A stretch of 64,000 nucleotides of DNA from Promicromonospora citrea (lineage in GTDB: Bacteria > Actinomycetota > Actinomycetes > Actinomycetales > Cellulomonadaceae), in the NCBI RefSeq assembly GCF_013004695.1, contig NZ_JABEMG010000005.1:1-64000 (forward strand), in the 5' to 3' direction. The stretch's first letter is position 1. The number at the start of each line of letters is the position of its first letter. The translations under genes were made by a program, and so were the position numbers. Under the pieces are notes generated by a model. It worked only from the letters and a program-made list of their open reading frames with translations. It searched no databases and was not told the origin of the DNA. Shown here in pieces: positions 45,420-54,045 of the stretch.

Positions 45420-46238
45420 TCACGACGCGGTACGCCACGCCTCCGCGAGCGCGGCGACGGACGGCCACCGCTCCTCCCGGCGCGGGCGCAGCGCCCGCGC
45501 CGCGACCTCGAGCTGCGCGGACGAACCCGCCCAGGCCGAGCGGTCCTTGGTCGCGTCGTCGCCGAGGAAGGTGTGCGCGAGCGCCCCGAGGGTGTGGGCG
45601 GTGGTCGCCTCGTCGAGGACGGCGCCGAGCTCGAGCTCCTCGGGCGCCATGAACCGCGTCGAACCCCACATGCGACCCATGCGGTTGACGAGCGGTGCGC
45701 GCTCGTAGAAGTCCAGGTCGCACAGCACGACGCGGCCGTGGGCGACGTCGAGCAGCACGGACCCGTCATAGAGGTCGACGGCGACCCATCCACGTGCCGC
45801 CGCGTGCACGTGGAAGTCGTAGACCTGCTGGACGCAGTCCGTCCGGACGGAGGTCGGGAGGGTGCGCACCACGGCGCTGCGCCCGTACTGGCGTCCCAAC
45901 GGTGTCGCGTCGGTCCAGTCGAAGACGAGCGCGTGCCCCGCGCCGACGTCGACCGCCTCGCGCAGCGGGACGAGCGTGGGGTGGGCCAGGTCGCGGTAGA
46001 CGTGGCCGGCCCGGCGCAGGCGGGCCACGGCGGTGGCGACGTCGCCGTCGTAGCGGGCGGTGGGTGCGCCCGCGTACTTCACGAAGACACGGCCCTCGGG
46101 GCCGTCGACACCGAGGCAGAGGTTGCCGGAGTCCTGCTGGTCGAGCACGGCGAAGGCGGTGCCCCAGCGTGCGGTGAACGAGAGGTCGTGGGGCTCCCGC
46201 AGCCGCACGGGCAGCCCGTCGAGCGCGGTGACGATCAC
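45420..46238 (-). CDS. Protein-kinase-fold protein with atypical catalytic motifs
   Basis: 272 residues. The VAIK-type lysine is in VFVKYAGAP. The catalytic loop reads WVAVDLYDGSVLLD: Asp is kept but the His-Arg of HRD is not. The metal-binding loop reads LCDLDFYERAP in place of DFG. An activation-segment motif GRMWGSTRFMAPEELELG follows. This same motif set (DFYDGS, CDIDFY, MGRMWGS.RFM.PEE) recurs in a family annotated as serine/threonine kinases in other bacteria, so it is probably a distinct family rather than a dead copy. Substrate unknown. Confidence 0.75.
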   Translation of the reverse strand: MIVTALDGLPVRLREPHDLSFTARWGTAFAVLDQQDSGNLCLGVDGPEGRVFVKYAGAPTARYDGDVATAVARLRRAGHVYRDLAHPTLVPLREAVDVGAGHALVFDWTDATPLGRQYGRSAVVRTLPTSVRTDCVQQVYDFHVHAAARGWVAVDLYDGSVLLDVAHGRVVLCDLDFYERAPLVNRMGRMWGSTRFMAPEELELGAVLDEATTAHTLGALAHTFLGDDATKDRSAWAGSSAQLEVAARALRPRREERWPSVAALAEAWRTAS

Positions 46239-46301
46239 GGGCGCCGAGCCTACGGCCTGCCCAGTGCCTGACCTGGTCGCGGGGGACCTTCTGGGGCCGG
46301 G

Positions 46302-46868
46302 TCAGGCGTGGAGGTCCCGGTGGCCGCGCCGCGCGTCGCGGTCGAAGATCGCGACGATCTCGCACGGCCCGCCCTCGGCCCCGATCGCGTGCGGCAGCAT
46401 CGTCGGGAACTCGGCGGCCTGGTCGGTCTCGACCCGCAGGCGGCGGTTGCCGAGCAGCAGGATCGCCGTCCCGCTGAGGACGACGAGCCACTCCCGCCCG
46501 GGGTGGGCGCGCAGTCGCGAGGCGTCGGCCGGGGCGGGCCGGGTGAGCCGCTGCCGCACGACGGTCAGGCCGGGGTCGGCCCGGACGGGCCAGCGCTTGA
46601 GGTCGCGGGCGGCGTCGATCGTGGGGTTGACGACGACGTCGTCGGTGCCCGTCTCGACGAGCTGGTCGAGGGAGGTGTCGAGGGCGCGGGCCAGGGTGAC
46701 GAGCTGGTCGAGGGCCAGCCGACGCTGCCCGTTCTCGATGCGGCTGAGCGTGGACTGGCTGACCCGGGCCCGGCGGGCCAGCTCCTCCAGCGACCAGCCC
46801 TGCGCGAGCCGCAGCCCGCGTATCCGCTTGCGCACGAGGCTGTCCAGCTCGCCATCTTCTTGCGTCAT
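46302..46868 (-). CDS. XRE-family HTH regulator with C-terminal cupin
   Basis: 188 residues from ATG 46868. XRE HTH (LRLAQGWSLEELARRARVSQ, STLSRIENGQRRLALDQL) at about 18-60 and a cupin domain (HPGREWLVVLSGTAILLLGNRRL) at about 125-170. Cupin-XRE regulators sense small organic ligands. It is divergent from the thioredoxin-reductase-like gene; an 8-bp-arm palindrome covers its own start codon. Confidence 0.9.
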   Translation of the reverse strand: MTQEDGELDSLVRKRIRGLRLAQGWSLEELARRARVSQSTLSRIENGQRRLALDQLVTLARALDTSLDQLVETGTDDVVVNPTIDAARDLKRWPVRADPGLTVVRQRLTRPAPADASRLRAHPGREWLVVLSGTAILLLGNRRLRVETDQAAEFPTMLPHAIGAEGGPCEIVAIFDRDARRGHRDLHA

Positions 46869-46876
46869 ACGCAAGA
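46858..46876. promoter_or_regulatory. Palindromic operator over the start codon of the XRE-cupin gene
   Basis: TCTTGCGTCATACGCAAGA: 8-bp inverted arms (46858-46865, 46869-46876) with a 3-base centre. The centre contains the minus-strand ATG (46868-46866). It points to autoregulation at the leaderless start, and to control of the divergent oxidoreductase at 46960. Confidence 0.65.
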
Positions 46877-46959
46877 GACTATGTTCCTGCGGCAATGCGC
46901 GCCTACCGTCGACCGTGTCCCCGCGCCCACCCCGAGCGCCCGGACCCGAGAGGAGAGAC

Positions 46960-47916
46960 ATGCCTGAGACCACCCTCGTCGACGCCGTGGTCATCGGCGG
47001 CGGCGCCGCCGGGCTGAACGGTGCCCTGATGCTCGCCCGGTCCCGCCGGTCCGTGGTCGTGATCGACGGCGGCGAGCCACGCAACGCCCCTGCCGCGGCG
47101 GTGCACGGCCTGCTCGCCCGCGACGGCACGCCCCCGGCCGAGCTGCTCGAGCAGGGTCGCGCCGAGGTCCGCCGGTACGGCGGTGTCATCCGGTCCGGTG
47201 AGGTCGTCAAGGCCGAGCCCGCCGCGCCCGGGCCGGACGGCGACCTGCGCTTCAGCATCACCCTGGCCGACGGCGACACGCTCACCGCCCGCCGCCTCCT
47301 GGTCGCCACCGGCCTGCGCGACGTGCTGCCCGACGTGCCGGGGCTCGCCGCCCACTGGGGCGGCGCCGTCGTGCACTGCCCGTACTGCCACGGCTGGGAG
47401 GTGCGCGACGAGCCGATCGGCGTGCTGGCGATCGGCCCGGCGTCGGTGCACCAGGCGCTGCTGTTCAGCCAGCTCACCGACGATCTCGTCTACCTGGCGA
47501 ACGGCACGCCGCTCGACGACGACGCCCGCGCGCGACTGGCCGCCCGCCGCGTCCGGATCGTGGAGACGCCGGTCGACCGCGTGCTGTCCGACGCCGAGGG
47601 CCGGCTCGCCGGCGTCGTCCTCGCCGACGGGCAGCTCGTGGCGCGGCGCGTGCTCGCCGTCGCCACGCGGATGCACGCGCGCCTGGACGGGCTCGAGGCG
47701 CTCGGGCTGCCGGTGCAGGACCTGCCGGACGACCTGGGCAGCCACGTCGTCAGCGGCCAGGCGGGCACCACCGAGGTGCCGGGCGTGTGGGTCGCGGGCA
47801 ACGTGACCGACCCGTCCGCGCAGGTGGGCTCGTCGGCGGCGGCCGGAGCCCTCGCGGGCGCCCACATCAACGCACACCTGGTCACGGCGGAGACGGAGGC
47901 GGCGCTGCGGGGCTGA
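46960..47916 (+). CDS. Thioredoxin-reductase-like NAD(P)/FAD oxidoreductase
   Basis: 318 residues, ATG behind AGGAGA. FAD loop VIGGGAAGLNGALMLARS at about 12-28, redox pair in VVHCPYCHGWEV (CxxC), NADPH-site region GVLAIGPASVHQALL, and the second FAD site VPGVWVAGNVTDPSAQVGSS. Most similar in layout to the low-molecular-weight thioredoxin reductase family; the partner thioredoxin is not nearby, so it may be a dedicated reductase. Divergent from the XRE-cupin regulator, which probably controls it. Confidence 0.9.
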   Translation: MPETTLVDAVVIGGGAAGLNGALMLARSRRSVVVIDGGEPRNAPAAAVHGLLARDGTPPAELLEQGRAEVRRYGGVIRSGEVVKAEPAAPGPDGDLRFSITLADGDTLTARRLLVATGLRDVLPDVPGLAAHWGGAVVHCPYCHGWEVRDEPIGVLAIGPASVHQALLFSQLTDDLVYLANGTPLDDDARARLAARRVRIVETPVDRVLSDAEGRLAGVVLADGQLVARRVLAVATRMHARLDGLEALGLPVQDLPDDLGSHVVSGQAGTTEVPGVWVAGNVTDPSAQVGSSAAAGALAGAHINAHLVTAETEAALRG

Positions 47917-47926
47917 GCCGCCCCCC

Positions 47927-48577
47927 TCACTCCCGCCGCGCCGCCTCCGCGCGGCTGGTCCGGAGGTGCTCCCGCGCCAGGCGTGCCGCGCCCTCGGCGT
48001 CGCCGTCCCGCACCGCCTCCAGCAGCGCGCGGTGCTCGTCGGCGACGGCGACGAGATCCGCGTGCTGCGCCAGCAGCCAGCGCACCCGGCTCGCGGTCAC
48101 GGCGTGGAGCTCGGCGAGCACCGGGTTCCCGGCCGCCCGCACCGCGGCCTCGTGGAAGTCCGCCGCGGCACGGCGCGCCGCCGGGGCGTCACCGCGGCGG
48201 GCGGCGTCGGCCTCGCGCTCCCACGCGGTCGTGAGGTCGGCGAGCTGGTCCGGCGTGCGGCGCAGCGCGGCGAGGCGGAAGTGCAGCGGGTCGGTCGCCT
48301 CGCGGACCTCCTGGAGCTGCTCGACGTCGGCGTCGGTGAACTCACGCACCACCGCCCAGCTCCGCGGACGCGGCGTGACCAGCCCCTCCGCGACGAGCGT
48401 GCGCAGCGCGTCGCGCACGGGGATCCGGCTCACGCCGAGCTCGGCGGCCAGGTCCCGCTCGACCAGCCGGCTGCCCGGCGGGCGGGTGCCGTCGACGATC
48501 TGCTCGCGCACGACGCCCGCCACGCGCACCGACTCGGGCGCGAACCCGTCGTCCGGCAGGGGCGTCGACGTGGGCAT
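47927..48577 (-). CDS. GntR-family regulator (FCD type)
   Basis: 216 residues. N-terminal winged HTH (VVREQIVDGTRPPGSRLVER, LGVSRIPVRDALRTL) and an all-helical FCD domain. It is divergent from an amidohydrolase gene with TGGTATACCA between them; this is the usual GntR-type site. It is probably repressing both genes in response to a pathway metabolite. Confidence 0.92.
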   Translation of the reverse strand: MPTSTPLPDDGFAPESVRVAGVVREQIVDGTRPPGSRLVERDLAAELGVSRIPVRDALRTLVAEGLVTPRPRSWAVVREFTDADVEQLQEVREATDPLHFRLAALRRTPDQLADLTTAWEREADAARRGDAPAARRAAADFHEAAVRAAGNPVLAELHAVTASRVRWLLAQHADLVAVADEHRALLEAVRDGDAEGAARLAREHLRTSRAEAARRE

Positions 48578-48615
48578 GCAGCCATCCTCCCAGACCTCCG
48601 GGGCCGACAGGCATT

Positions 48616-48625
48616 TGGTATACCA
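48616..48625. promoter_or_regulatory. GntR-type operator TGGTATACCA
   Basis: Perfect 10-bp palindrome, 7 bp upstream of the amidohydrolase ATG. It overlaps the hexamer TACCAT (48621-48626), whose six-base spacing to ATG 48633 fits a leaderless -10. Binding would block transcription start. Confidence 0.7.
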
Positions 48626-48632
48626 TCGTGCC

Positions 48633-49829
48633 ATGCCCTCCTCCCCCACCGTCCTGCGCGACGTCCGCCCCTGGGGTGGCGACCGGTCCGACGTCCACCT
48701 CGCCGACGGGGTCATCACCGCCGTCGTGCCGCACGACCCGGCCGCCGCGGCGTCGGGCACCGACCTCGACGGCCACGGCCTGCTCGCCCTGCCCGGCCTG
48801 GTCAACGCCCACGCCCACGTCGACAAGTCGTGGTGGGGCAAGCCCTGGGTGAGCTACGGCGGCGAGCCGGGCACGCAGGGCCGCATCGCGCACGAGCGCG
48901 CGCACCGCGACGAGCTCGGCATCCCGGGCGTCGAGGTGACGCTCGCCGTCCTGCGCGAATTCGTCCGCACCGGCACGACGGCGGTCCGCACCCACGTCGA
49001 CGTCGACCTCGGCGTCGGGCTGCGCGGCATCGAGGTGGTGCGCGAGGCGCTCGCCACGCTCGACGGTGCCGTGCACGCCGAGATCGTCGCGTTCCCGCAG
49101 GACGGCGTGCTGCGCCGCCCGGGCGTGCTCGACCTGCTCGACGAGGCGGCCGCCGCCGGCGCCGACCACGTCGGCGGCCTCGACCCCGCCTCGATCGACC
49201 GTGACCCCGTGGGCCAGCTCGACGGCCTGTTCGGCATCGCGGAGCGGCACGGCGTCGGCGTCGACGTCCACCTGCACGACGGCGGCGAGCTCGGCGCGTT
49301 CCAGATCGAGCTGATCGTCGAGCGCACCCTGCGCGCGGGCCTCCAGGGGCGGGTCAACGTGGCCCACGGGTTCGCCGTCGGCCAGCTCGCGCCGGCACGG
49401 CAGGCCGACCTGGTCGCCGCGATGGGCGAGGCGGGCGTCACGATGACCACGGTCGCCCCGATCGGCGCGGCACCCCTGCCCCTGCACGCGCTGCGTGACG
49501 CCGGCGTCGCCGTCGGCCTGGGGACCGACGGCATCCGCGACCTGTGGTCGCCGTACGGCACGGGCGACCTGCTCGCCCTCACCACGCAGCTCGCGCGCCT
49601 GTCCGGCTTCCGGTACGACGGCGACCTGACGACCGCCGCCGAGGTCGCGACCCGCGACGCCGCCCGGTTCGTCGGCCGGGACGTGCACGACCTGGTCCCG
49701 GGCGCGCCGGCCGACGTCGTCCTGGTCGACGCCGAGAACGTGCCCGACGCCGTGGTGCGCGCCCCGCGCCGGGCCCTGGTCCTCGCACGGGGCCGCGTGG
49801 TCGCCCGCGACGGCGAGATCTTCGTCTGA
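48633..49829 (+). CDS. Cytosine-deaminase-like amidohydrolase
   Basis: 398 residues. Amidohydrolase with metal motif VNAHAHVDK at about 55-63, EIVAFPQDG, HLHDGGEL (metal His), NVAHGFAVG and GTDGIRDLWSPYG (catalytic Asp). The order matches the cytosine deaminase/ N-isopropylammelide-type group: deamination of a pyrimidine or related ring. Likely the target of the GntR regulator next to it. Substrate not certain. Confidence 0.85.
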   Translation: MPSSPTVLRDVRPWGGDRSDVHLADGVITAVVPHDPAAAASGTDLDGHGLLALPGLVNAHAHVDKSWWGKPWVSYGGEPGTQGRIAHERAHRDELGIPGVEVTLAVLREFVRTGTTAVRTHVDVDLGVGLRGIEVVREALATLDGAVHAEIVAFPQDGVLRRPGVLDLLDEAAAAGADHVGGLDPASIDRDPVGQLDGLFGIAERHGVGVDVHLHDGGELGAFQIELIVERTLRAGLQGRVNVAHGFAVGQLAPARQADLVAAMGEAGVTMTTVAPIGAAPLPLHALRDAGVAVGLGTDGIRDLWSPYGTGDLLALTTQLARLSGFRYDGDLTTAAEVATRDAARFVGRDVHDLVPGAPADVVLVDAENVPDAVVRAPRRALVLARGRVVARDGEIFV

Positions 49830-49868
49830 CCTGCCACTAGGCTGACCGACGGAGTCGTCGGACCGGGG

Positions 49869-50638
49869 TGGAGGCGCACGTGGCGGAGCTGTGGTCGACC
49901 CAGGAGGGGCCGCCGGACGGACCGGTGATGCTCCTGCTGCACGGTGCCGGCGTCGGCGCATGGATGTGGCGCGACCAGGTCGCGGTGCTCCGCGAGCGGT
50001 ACCGGGTGATCGCGCCCGACCTGCCCGGACACGACCACAGCGCCGGGGTCCCCTTCACCTCGTCGGCCGAGCTGGTCGAGGACCTGGCGCGCCTCGTCCG
50101 CGCCCACGCGCGGGGGCGGGAGGTCGCCGTCGTCGGGTTCTCGTACGGCGCCCAGCTCGCCCTCGCGCTCGCGACGTCGCACCCCGACCTGGTGCGGCAC
50201 GTGGTCGCGGTGAGCGCGCTCACCGCGGCGATGCCGCTCGAGGCCGCGAGCCGCGCCCTGGTGCGCGCCGCGGCGCCGCTCGGCAGGCAGCGCTGGTTCG
50301 CGCGGCTCCAGGCGCGGTCGATGTTCGTGCCGGACGACCTCGTCGACGACTACCTCCGGACGGTGCGCGCCCTGCCGACGCGCGACCTCGTCGCGGTGCT
50401 CGCGGCGAACGCCGCGTTCCGAGCCCCGCAGACGTGGTCGGCCTACCCCGGCAGGGCGCTCCTGCTCGCCGGGGACCGCGAGGTGAAGCCGCTCGTCCGC
50501 GGCTTGCGGGCCCTCCAGGAGCAGCTGCCCGGCGCCGAGCTGGAGATCGTCCCCGGCGCAGGCCACGGCCTGCCGCTGGAGCGCCCCACCTGGTTCACGA
50601 CTCGCCTCCTGGCCTTCCTCGACCCCACCACCCGCTGA
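49869..50638 (+). CDS. Alpha/beta hydrolase
   Basis: 256 residues from GTG 49869 (GTG 49881 possible). HGAGVGAWMWRDQ oxyanion region, DLPGHDHSAG, nucleophile GFSYGAQ at about 96-102, Asp in LLAGDREVKP and His in GAGHGLPLE complete the triad. 39 bp downstream of the amidohydrolase and in line with it, so possibly one transcript, but it is separated by its own TAGGCT hexamer at 49837. Substrate unknown. Confidence 0.8.
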
Positions 50639-50656
50639 CTGCGGGGCCTAGGATGA

Positions 50657-50670
50657 TGACGTAGACGTCA
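50657..50670. promoter_or_regulatory. Palindrome upstream of the MerR gene
   Basis: TGACGTAGACGTCA: 6-bp arms with a 2-base centre, 29 bp before the MerR ATG. Position and form fit an autoregulatory MerR-type site; a TAGGAT hexamer precedes it at 50649. Confidence 0.5.
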
Positions 50671-50698
50671 GAGGTAGGGCCAGCAGGAGGGTGCGGGC

Positions 50699-51100
50699 AT
50701 GACCATCGTGGAGACCGCGGCCGGGCGGAGGGACGCACCGGCCGACGAGCGGCTGATCCGTATCGGCGAGGTCGCGCGGGGCGCAGGGGTGTCGGTGCGT
50801 GCGGTGCGGTACTACGAGGAGCAGGGCCTGCTCACCGCCCGGCGCAGCCCGTCGGGCCAACGGCTCTACCTGCGCCAGGCCATCGAGAACGTGCGGTTCT
50901 TCCAGCAGATGTACGCCGCGGGCCTGACCAGCAAGAACATCGCCGAGCTGCTGCCGTGCCTCGACACCGGCCACACCGACGCCGAGCAGCGCGCGATGCT
51001 GCACACCGAGCGAGACCGCATCCGCGGCAAGATCGCCGAGCTCCAGGTCGCGCTGGATCACCTCGACTCGATCATCGAGGTCACCTCGACGCACCCGTGA
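50699..51100 (+). CDS. MerR-family regulator
   Basis: 133 residues, ATG behind AGGAGG. HTH (RIGEVARGAGVSVRAVRYYEEQGLL) at about 21-45, wing LRQAIENVRFFQQM, then a long dimerisation helix ending in LQVALDHLDSII. No cysteine-rich metal-sensing end beyond a single Cys in LLPCLDTG, so it is more like the drug- or redox-sensing branch. Convergent with the SulP gene, 15 bp between stops. Confidence 0.88.
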   Translation: MTIVETAAGRRDAPADERLIRIGEVARGAGVSVRAVRYYEEQGLLTARRSPSGQRLYLRQAIENVRFFQQMYAAGLTSKNIAELLPCLDTGHTDAEQRAMLHTERDRIRGKIAELQVALDHLDSIIEVTSTHP

Positions 51101-51115
51101 CGCGGGCGCCGGCCC

Positions 51116-52630
51116 TCAGTGCCCGGCGCCCAGCACCGCGGCCACGCGCTCGTGGCGAGCGGCCGAGTCGTCGTTCATCCCGGTGACGACCACGGTCTTG
51201 CCCCGGGCCGCGTAGCGGGTGCGCACCGCGTCGAGGGCCGCGACGGTCGACGCGTCCCAGACGTGGGCCGCGCTGAGGTCGATCACGACCTCGTCGGGGT
51301 CGCCGGCGTAGTCGAACCGGTCGGCGAGGTCGTTGGACGAGGCGAAGAACAGCTCGCCGCGCACGACGTAGACCTGGCGACCCTCGGCGTCGGGCCGCTG
51401 CTCGCGCATCACCGTGGTGAGCCCGGCGACGCGGCGGGCGAACAGCGCCGTCGCGACGAGCACGCCGACCACGACGCCGTACGCGAGGTTGTGCGTCGCC
51501 ACCGTCACGCCGACGGTCGCGAGCATGACGGCGGTCTCCGACCGGGGCATCCGGCGCAGGGTCGAGGGCCGGACCGAGTGCCAGTCGAACGTGCCGACCG
51601 AGACCATGATCATGACGGCGACGAGCGCGGCCATCGGCATGATCGCGACCACGTCACCGAGCCCCACGACGAGCACGAGCAGGAAGACGCCGGCCAGCAG
51701 CGTCGACAGGCGGGTGCGCGCGCCGGAGGCCTTCACGTTGATCATGGTCTGGCCGATCATGGCGCAGCCGCCCATGCCGCCGAACAGCCCGGTGACGACG
51801 TTGGCGACGCCCTGGCCCCAGGCCTCGCGCCTCTTGTCGGAGGGGGTGTCGGTGATGTCGTCGACCAGCTTGGCGGTGAGCAGCGACTCCAGCAGCCCGA
51901 CGAGCGCCATGGCCAGCGCGTACGGCGCGATGACGCGCAGGGTCTCGAGCGTGACCGGCACGTCGGGCAGCACGAGGCTCGGCAGCGACTCCGGCAGCGC
52001 GCCCTCGTCACCCACCGTCGGCACGTCGATGCCCGCCAGCACGACGGCGCCCGTGAGCAGCACGATCGCGACCAGGGGCGCGGGGACGACGGTGGTCCAG
52101 CGCGGCAGCAGCACGATGATCGCGATGCCGGCGGCGACCAGCGGGTAGACGATCCACGGCACGCCGACCAGGTGTGTCACCTGGGACAGGAAGATCAGCA
52201 CCGCGAGGGCGTTGACGAACCCGACCATCACCGACCGCGGGATGAACCGCATGAGCCGCGCGACGCCGAGCAGCCCCAGCGCCACCTGGATGACGCCGGC
52301 CAGCAGCACGGTCGCGATCAGGTGGTCGACGCCGTGGTCGCGCACCACGGGCGCGACCACGAGTGCGACGGCGCCGGTCGCTGCCGAGATCATCGCGGGG
52401 CGCCCGCCGAGGAACGCCACGGTGACAGCCATCGTGAACGACGCGAACAGGCCGACCCGCGGGTCGACGCCGGCGATGATCGAGAACGCGATCGCCTCGG
52501 GGATGAGCGCGAGCGCCACCACGAGCCCGCCGAGCACCTCGGTGCGCAGGGTCCGCGCGGAGCGGAACGCGGCACGGAACGAGCCGGGCGCGGGCGTGCG
52601 AACGGGGGCGTCTGGAGCGGAGTCGGACAC
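51116..52630 (-). CDS. SulP-family anion transporter with STAS domain
   Basis: 504 residues from GTG 52630. About eleven hydrophobic segments, with ALIPEAIAFSIIAGVDPRVGL and AMIGQTMINVKASGARTRLS (SulP signatures, the second being the usual GxxGGxGCGAMIGQTxINV-like block). A C-terminal STAS domain (VVIDLSAAHVWDASTVAALD) at about 425-500 follows. The family moves sulfate, bicarbonate or other anions; substrate not decided. 216 bp upstream to the next gene contain repeat locus 4. Confidence 0.92.
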   Translation of the reverse strand: MSDSAPDAPVRTPAPGSFRAAFRSARTLRTEVLGGLVVALALIPEAIAFSIIAGVDPRVGLFASFTMAVTVAFLGGRPAMISAATGAVALVVAPVVRDHGVDHLIATVLLAGVIQVALGLLGVARLMRFIPRSVMVGFVNALAVLIFLSQVTHLVGVPWIVYPLVAAGIAIIVLLPRWTTVVPAPLVAIVLLTGAVVLAGIDVPTVGDEGALPESLPSLVLPDVPVTLETLRVIAPYALAMALVGLLESLLTAKLVDDITDTPSDKRREAWGQGVANVVTGLFGGMGGCAMIGQTMINVKASGARTRLSTLLAGVFLLVLVVGLGDVVAIMPMAALVAVMIMVSVGTFDWHSVRPSTLRRMPRSETAVMLATVGVTVATHNLAYGVVVGVLVATALFARRVAGLTTVMREQRPDAEGRQVYVVRGELFFASSNDLADRFDYAGDPDEVVIDLSAAHVWDASTVAALDAVRTRYAARGKTVVVTGMNDDSAARHERVAAVLGAGH

Positions 52631-52809
52631 GCGGTTCCTCCGGGCGGGTCAGGGCGCGCACGCCCCGGGGACCGCGGCCGCGAGGCCCGGTCCCGGGTGG
52701 ACAGGACGGAGCACGCGGCACTGCGCACGAGGTGAGGGAGGCCGCGTCGGCAGGACGCGGGCCGCAGGAGACTCTACCCGGCGGGGCGGCCTGCCGAGGC
52801 GCCCCGCAT

Positions 52810-52835
52810 GACTACCTCGCCAGGTGACTACCTCG
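52810..52835. repeat. GACTACCTCG repeats, single orientation (locus 4)
   Basis: Two exact cores at 52810 and 52826, 16 bp apart, with linker CCAGGT and terminal GTGGGT. They lie 11 bp beyond the stop of the minus-strand AI-2E-family gene (52847), and 180 bp upstream of the SulP gene start. The rest of this gap shows no gene. Confidence 0.85.
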
Positions 52836-52846
52836 GTGGGTGGGGG

Positions 52847-53980
52847 TCAGTCTCCGCGGACCGACTCCGGGTCGTGCAACATGTGCGACTCGATGAGCTC
52901 GTGCCGCTGGAAGTACGTGGTCGCGACGGCCTGGATCGTCGCGGCGACGGGCAGCGCGAGGAACGCCCCGAGCACGCCGAAGACGGCGCCGAACGCGAGC
53001 ACGACGAGCAGGCTGACCGCGGCGTTCATCTCGAGGGCCCGCGCCGACACCTTGGGCGCGAGGTACAGGTTCTCGAACTGCTGGTAGGCGATGACGAACG
53101 CGAGCACAGCGACCGCCTGCGGCCAGCCCTGGGCCGTGAGCGCCACCATGGTGGGCAGCGCGCCGCCGAGGTACGCGCCGATGGTGGGCACGAACTGCGA
53201 CACCACGCCGACGAAGACGGCGAGCGGCACGGCGTACGGCGTCTGCAGGATCGCGAGGAAGACGAAGGTCACCACGGTCGAGACGGCGGCGAGCAGCACG
53301 CGCGAGCCGATGTAGTCCGACACCTTGCCCTGCGTGACCTCCCAGAGGTGCAGCACCTCCTGCTGCCGCGCGGGCGTGAGCCACCCGCAGACGGCGACCC
53401 GGAACCGCGGTCCGGCGGCCAGCAGGTAGTACGACACGAGCAGGATGGTCAGGGTCGCGAGCAGGCCGCCGACCAGCGTCGTGCCGACGAGGAGCGCCCC
53501 GGAGGCGACGTCGTCCCCGAACTCGTCGATCGCCTGGCGGAGCAGGTTGTCGGAGCTCGGCACCACGATGTCGAACCGCTCGGCGACGAACGTCTGCAGG
53601 CCGGCGTAGAGCCGCGGCACGGACTGCGCGAGCGCCACGAGCTGCTGCACGAACAGGTTGCCGAACAGCACGATCAGCACGATCACCACGACGAGCGAGC
53701 CGAGGAGCGTCGTCGCGGCGGCGAGCCCCCTGCGCCAGCCCTGCCGCACGAGCCACACGGTCGGCGGCTCGAGCGCCAGCGCGATGAACACGGCGATGAG
53801 CACGTTGACGAACAGCCCCTCGAGGGCGCCCATCGCGTTCCACACGAAGATGCCGAGGAACACGGCGACGACCGCCATGACGAGCGCGCGCGGCAGCCAG
53901 CGCGGCGGGCGGGCGGAGCCGGGCGTGCCCGGCGGCGGCTCGGCCGCGGGCCGGTACGGCGTCGGGTGGGGCGTCGTCAT
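52847..53980 (-). CDS. AI-2E-family (UPF0118) membrane protein
   Basis: 377 residues with seven to eight hydrophobic segments. The family signature is intact: an N-terminal pair of helices, a large soluble loop (about 130-170), then SQFVPTIGAYLGGALPTMVAL and AYQQFENLYLAPKVSARALEMNAAVSLLVV. Members are implicated in AI-2 release, Na/Li-H antiport or other exchange; the true substrate varies. The 3' end is adjacent to repeat locus 4. Confidence 0.9.
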   Translation of the reverse strand: MTTPHPTPYRPAAEPPPGTPGSARPPRWLPRALVMAVVAVFLGIFVWNAMGALEGLFVNVLIAVFIALALEPPTVWLVRQGWRRGLAAATTLLGSLVVVIVLIVLFGNLFVQQLVALAQSVPRLYAGLQTFVAERFDIVVPSSDNLLRQAIDEFGDDVASGALLVGTTLVGGLLATLTILLVSYYLLAAGPRFRVAVCGWLTPARQQEVLHLWEVTQGKVSDYIGSRVLLAAVSTVVTFVFLAILQTPYAVPLAVFVGVVSQFVPTIGAYLGGALPTMVALTAQGWPQAVAVLAFVIAYQQFENLYLAPKVSARALEMNAAVSLLVVLAFGAVFGVLGAFLALPVAATIQAVATTYFQRHELIESHMLHDPESVRGD

Positions 53981-54045
53981 GGCACGACCGTAGTGCGCAC
54001 CACCGACACGCCACGGCAGGCAGGGCCGGACGCGCCGGGCCCGGG

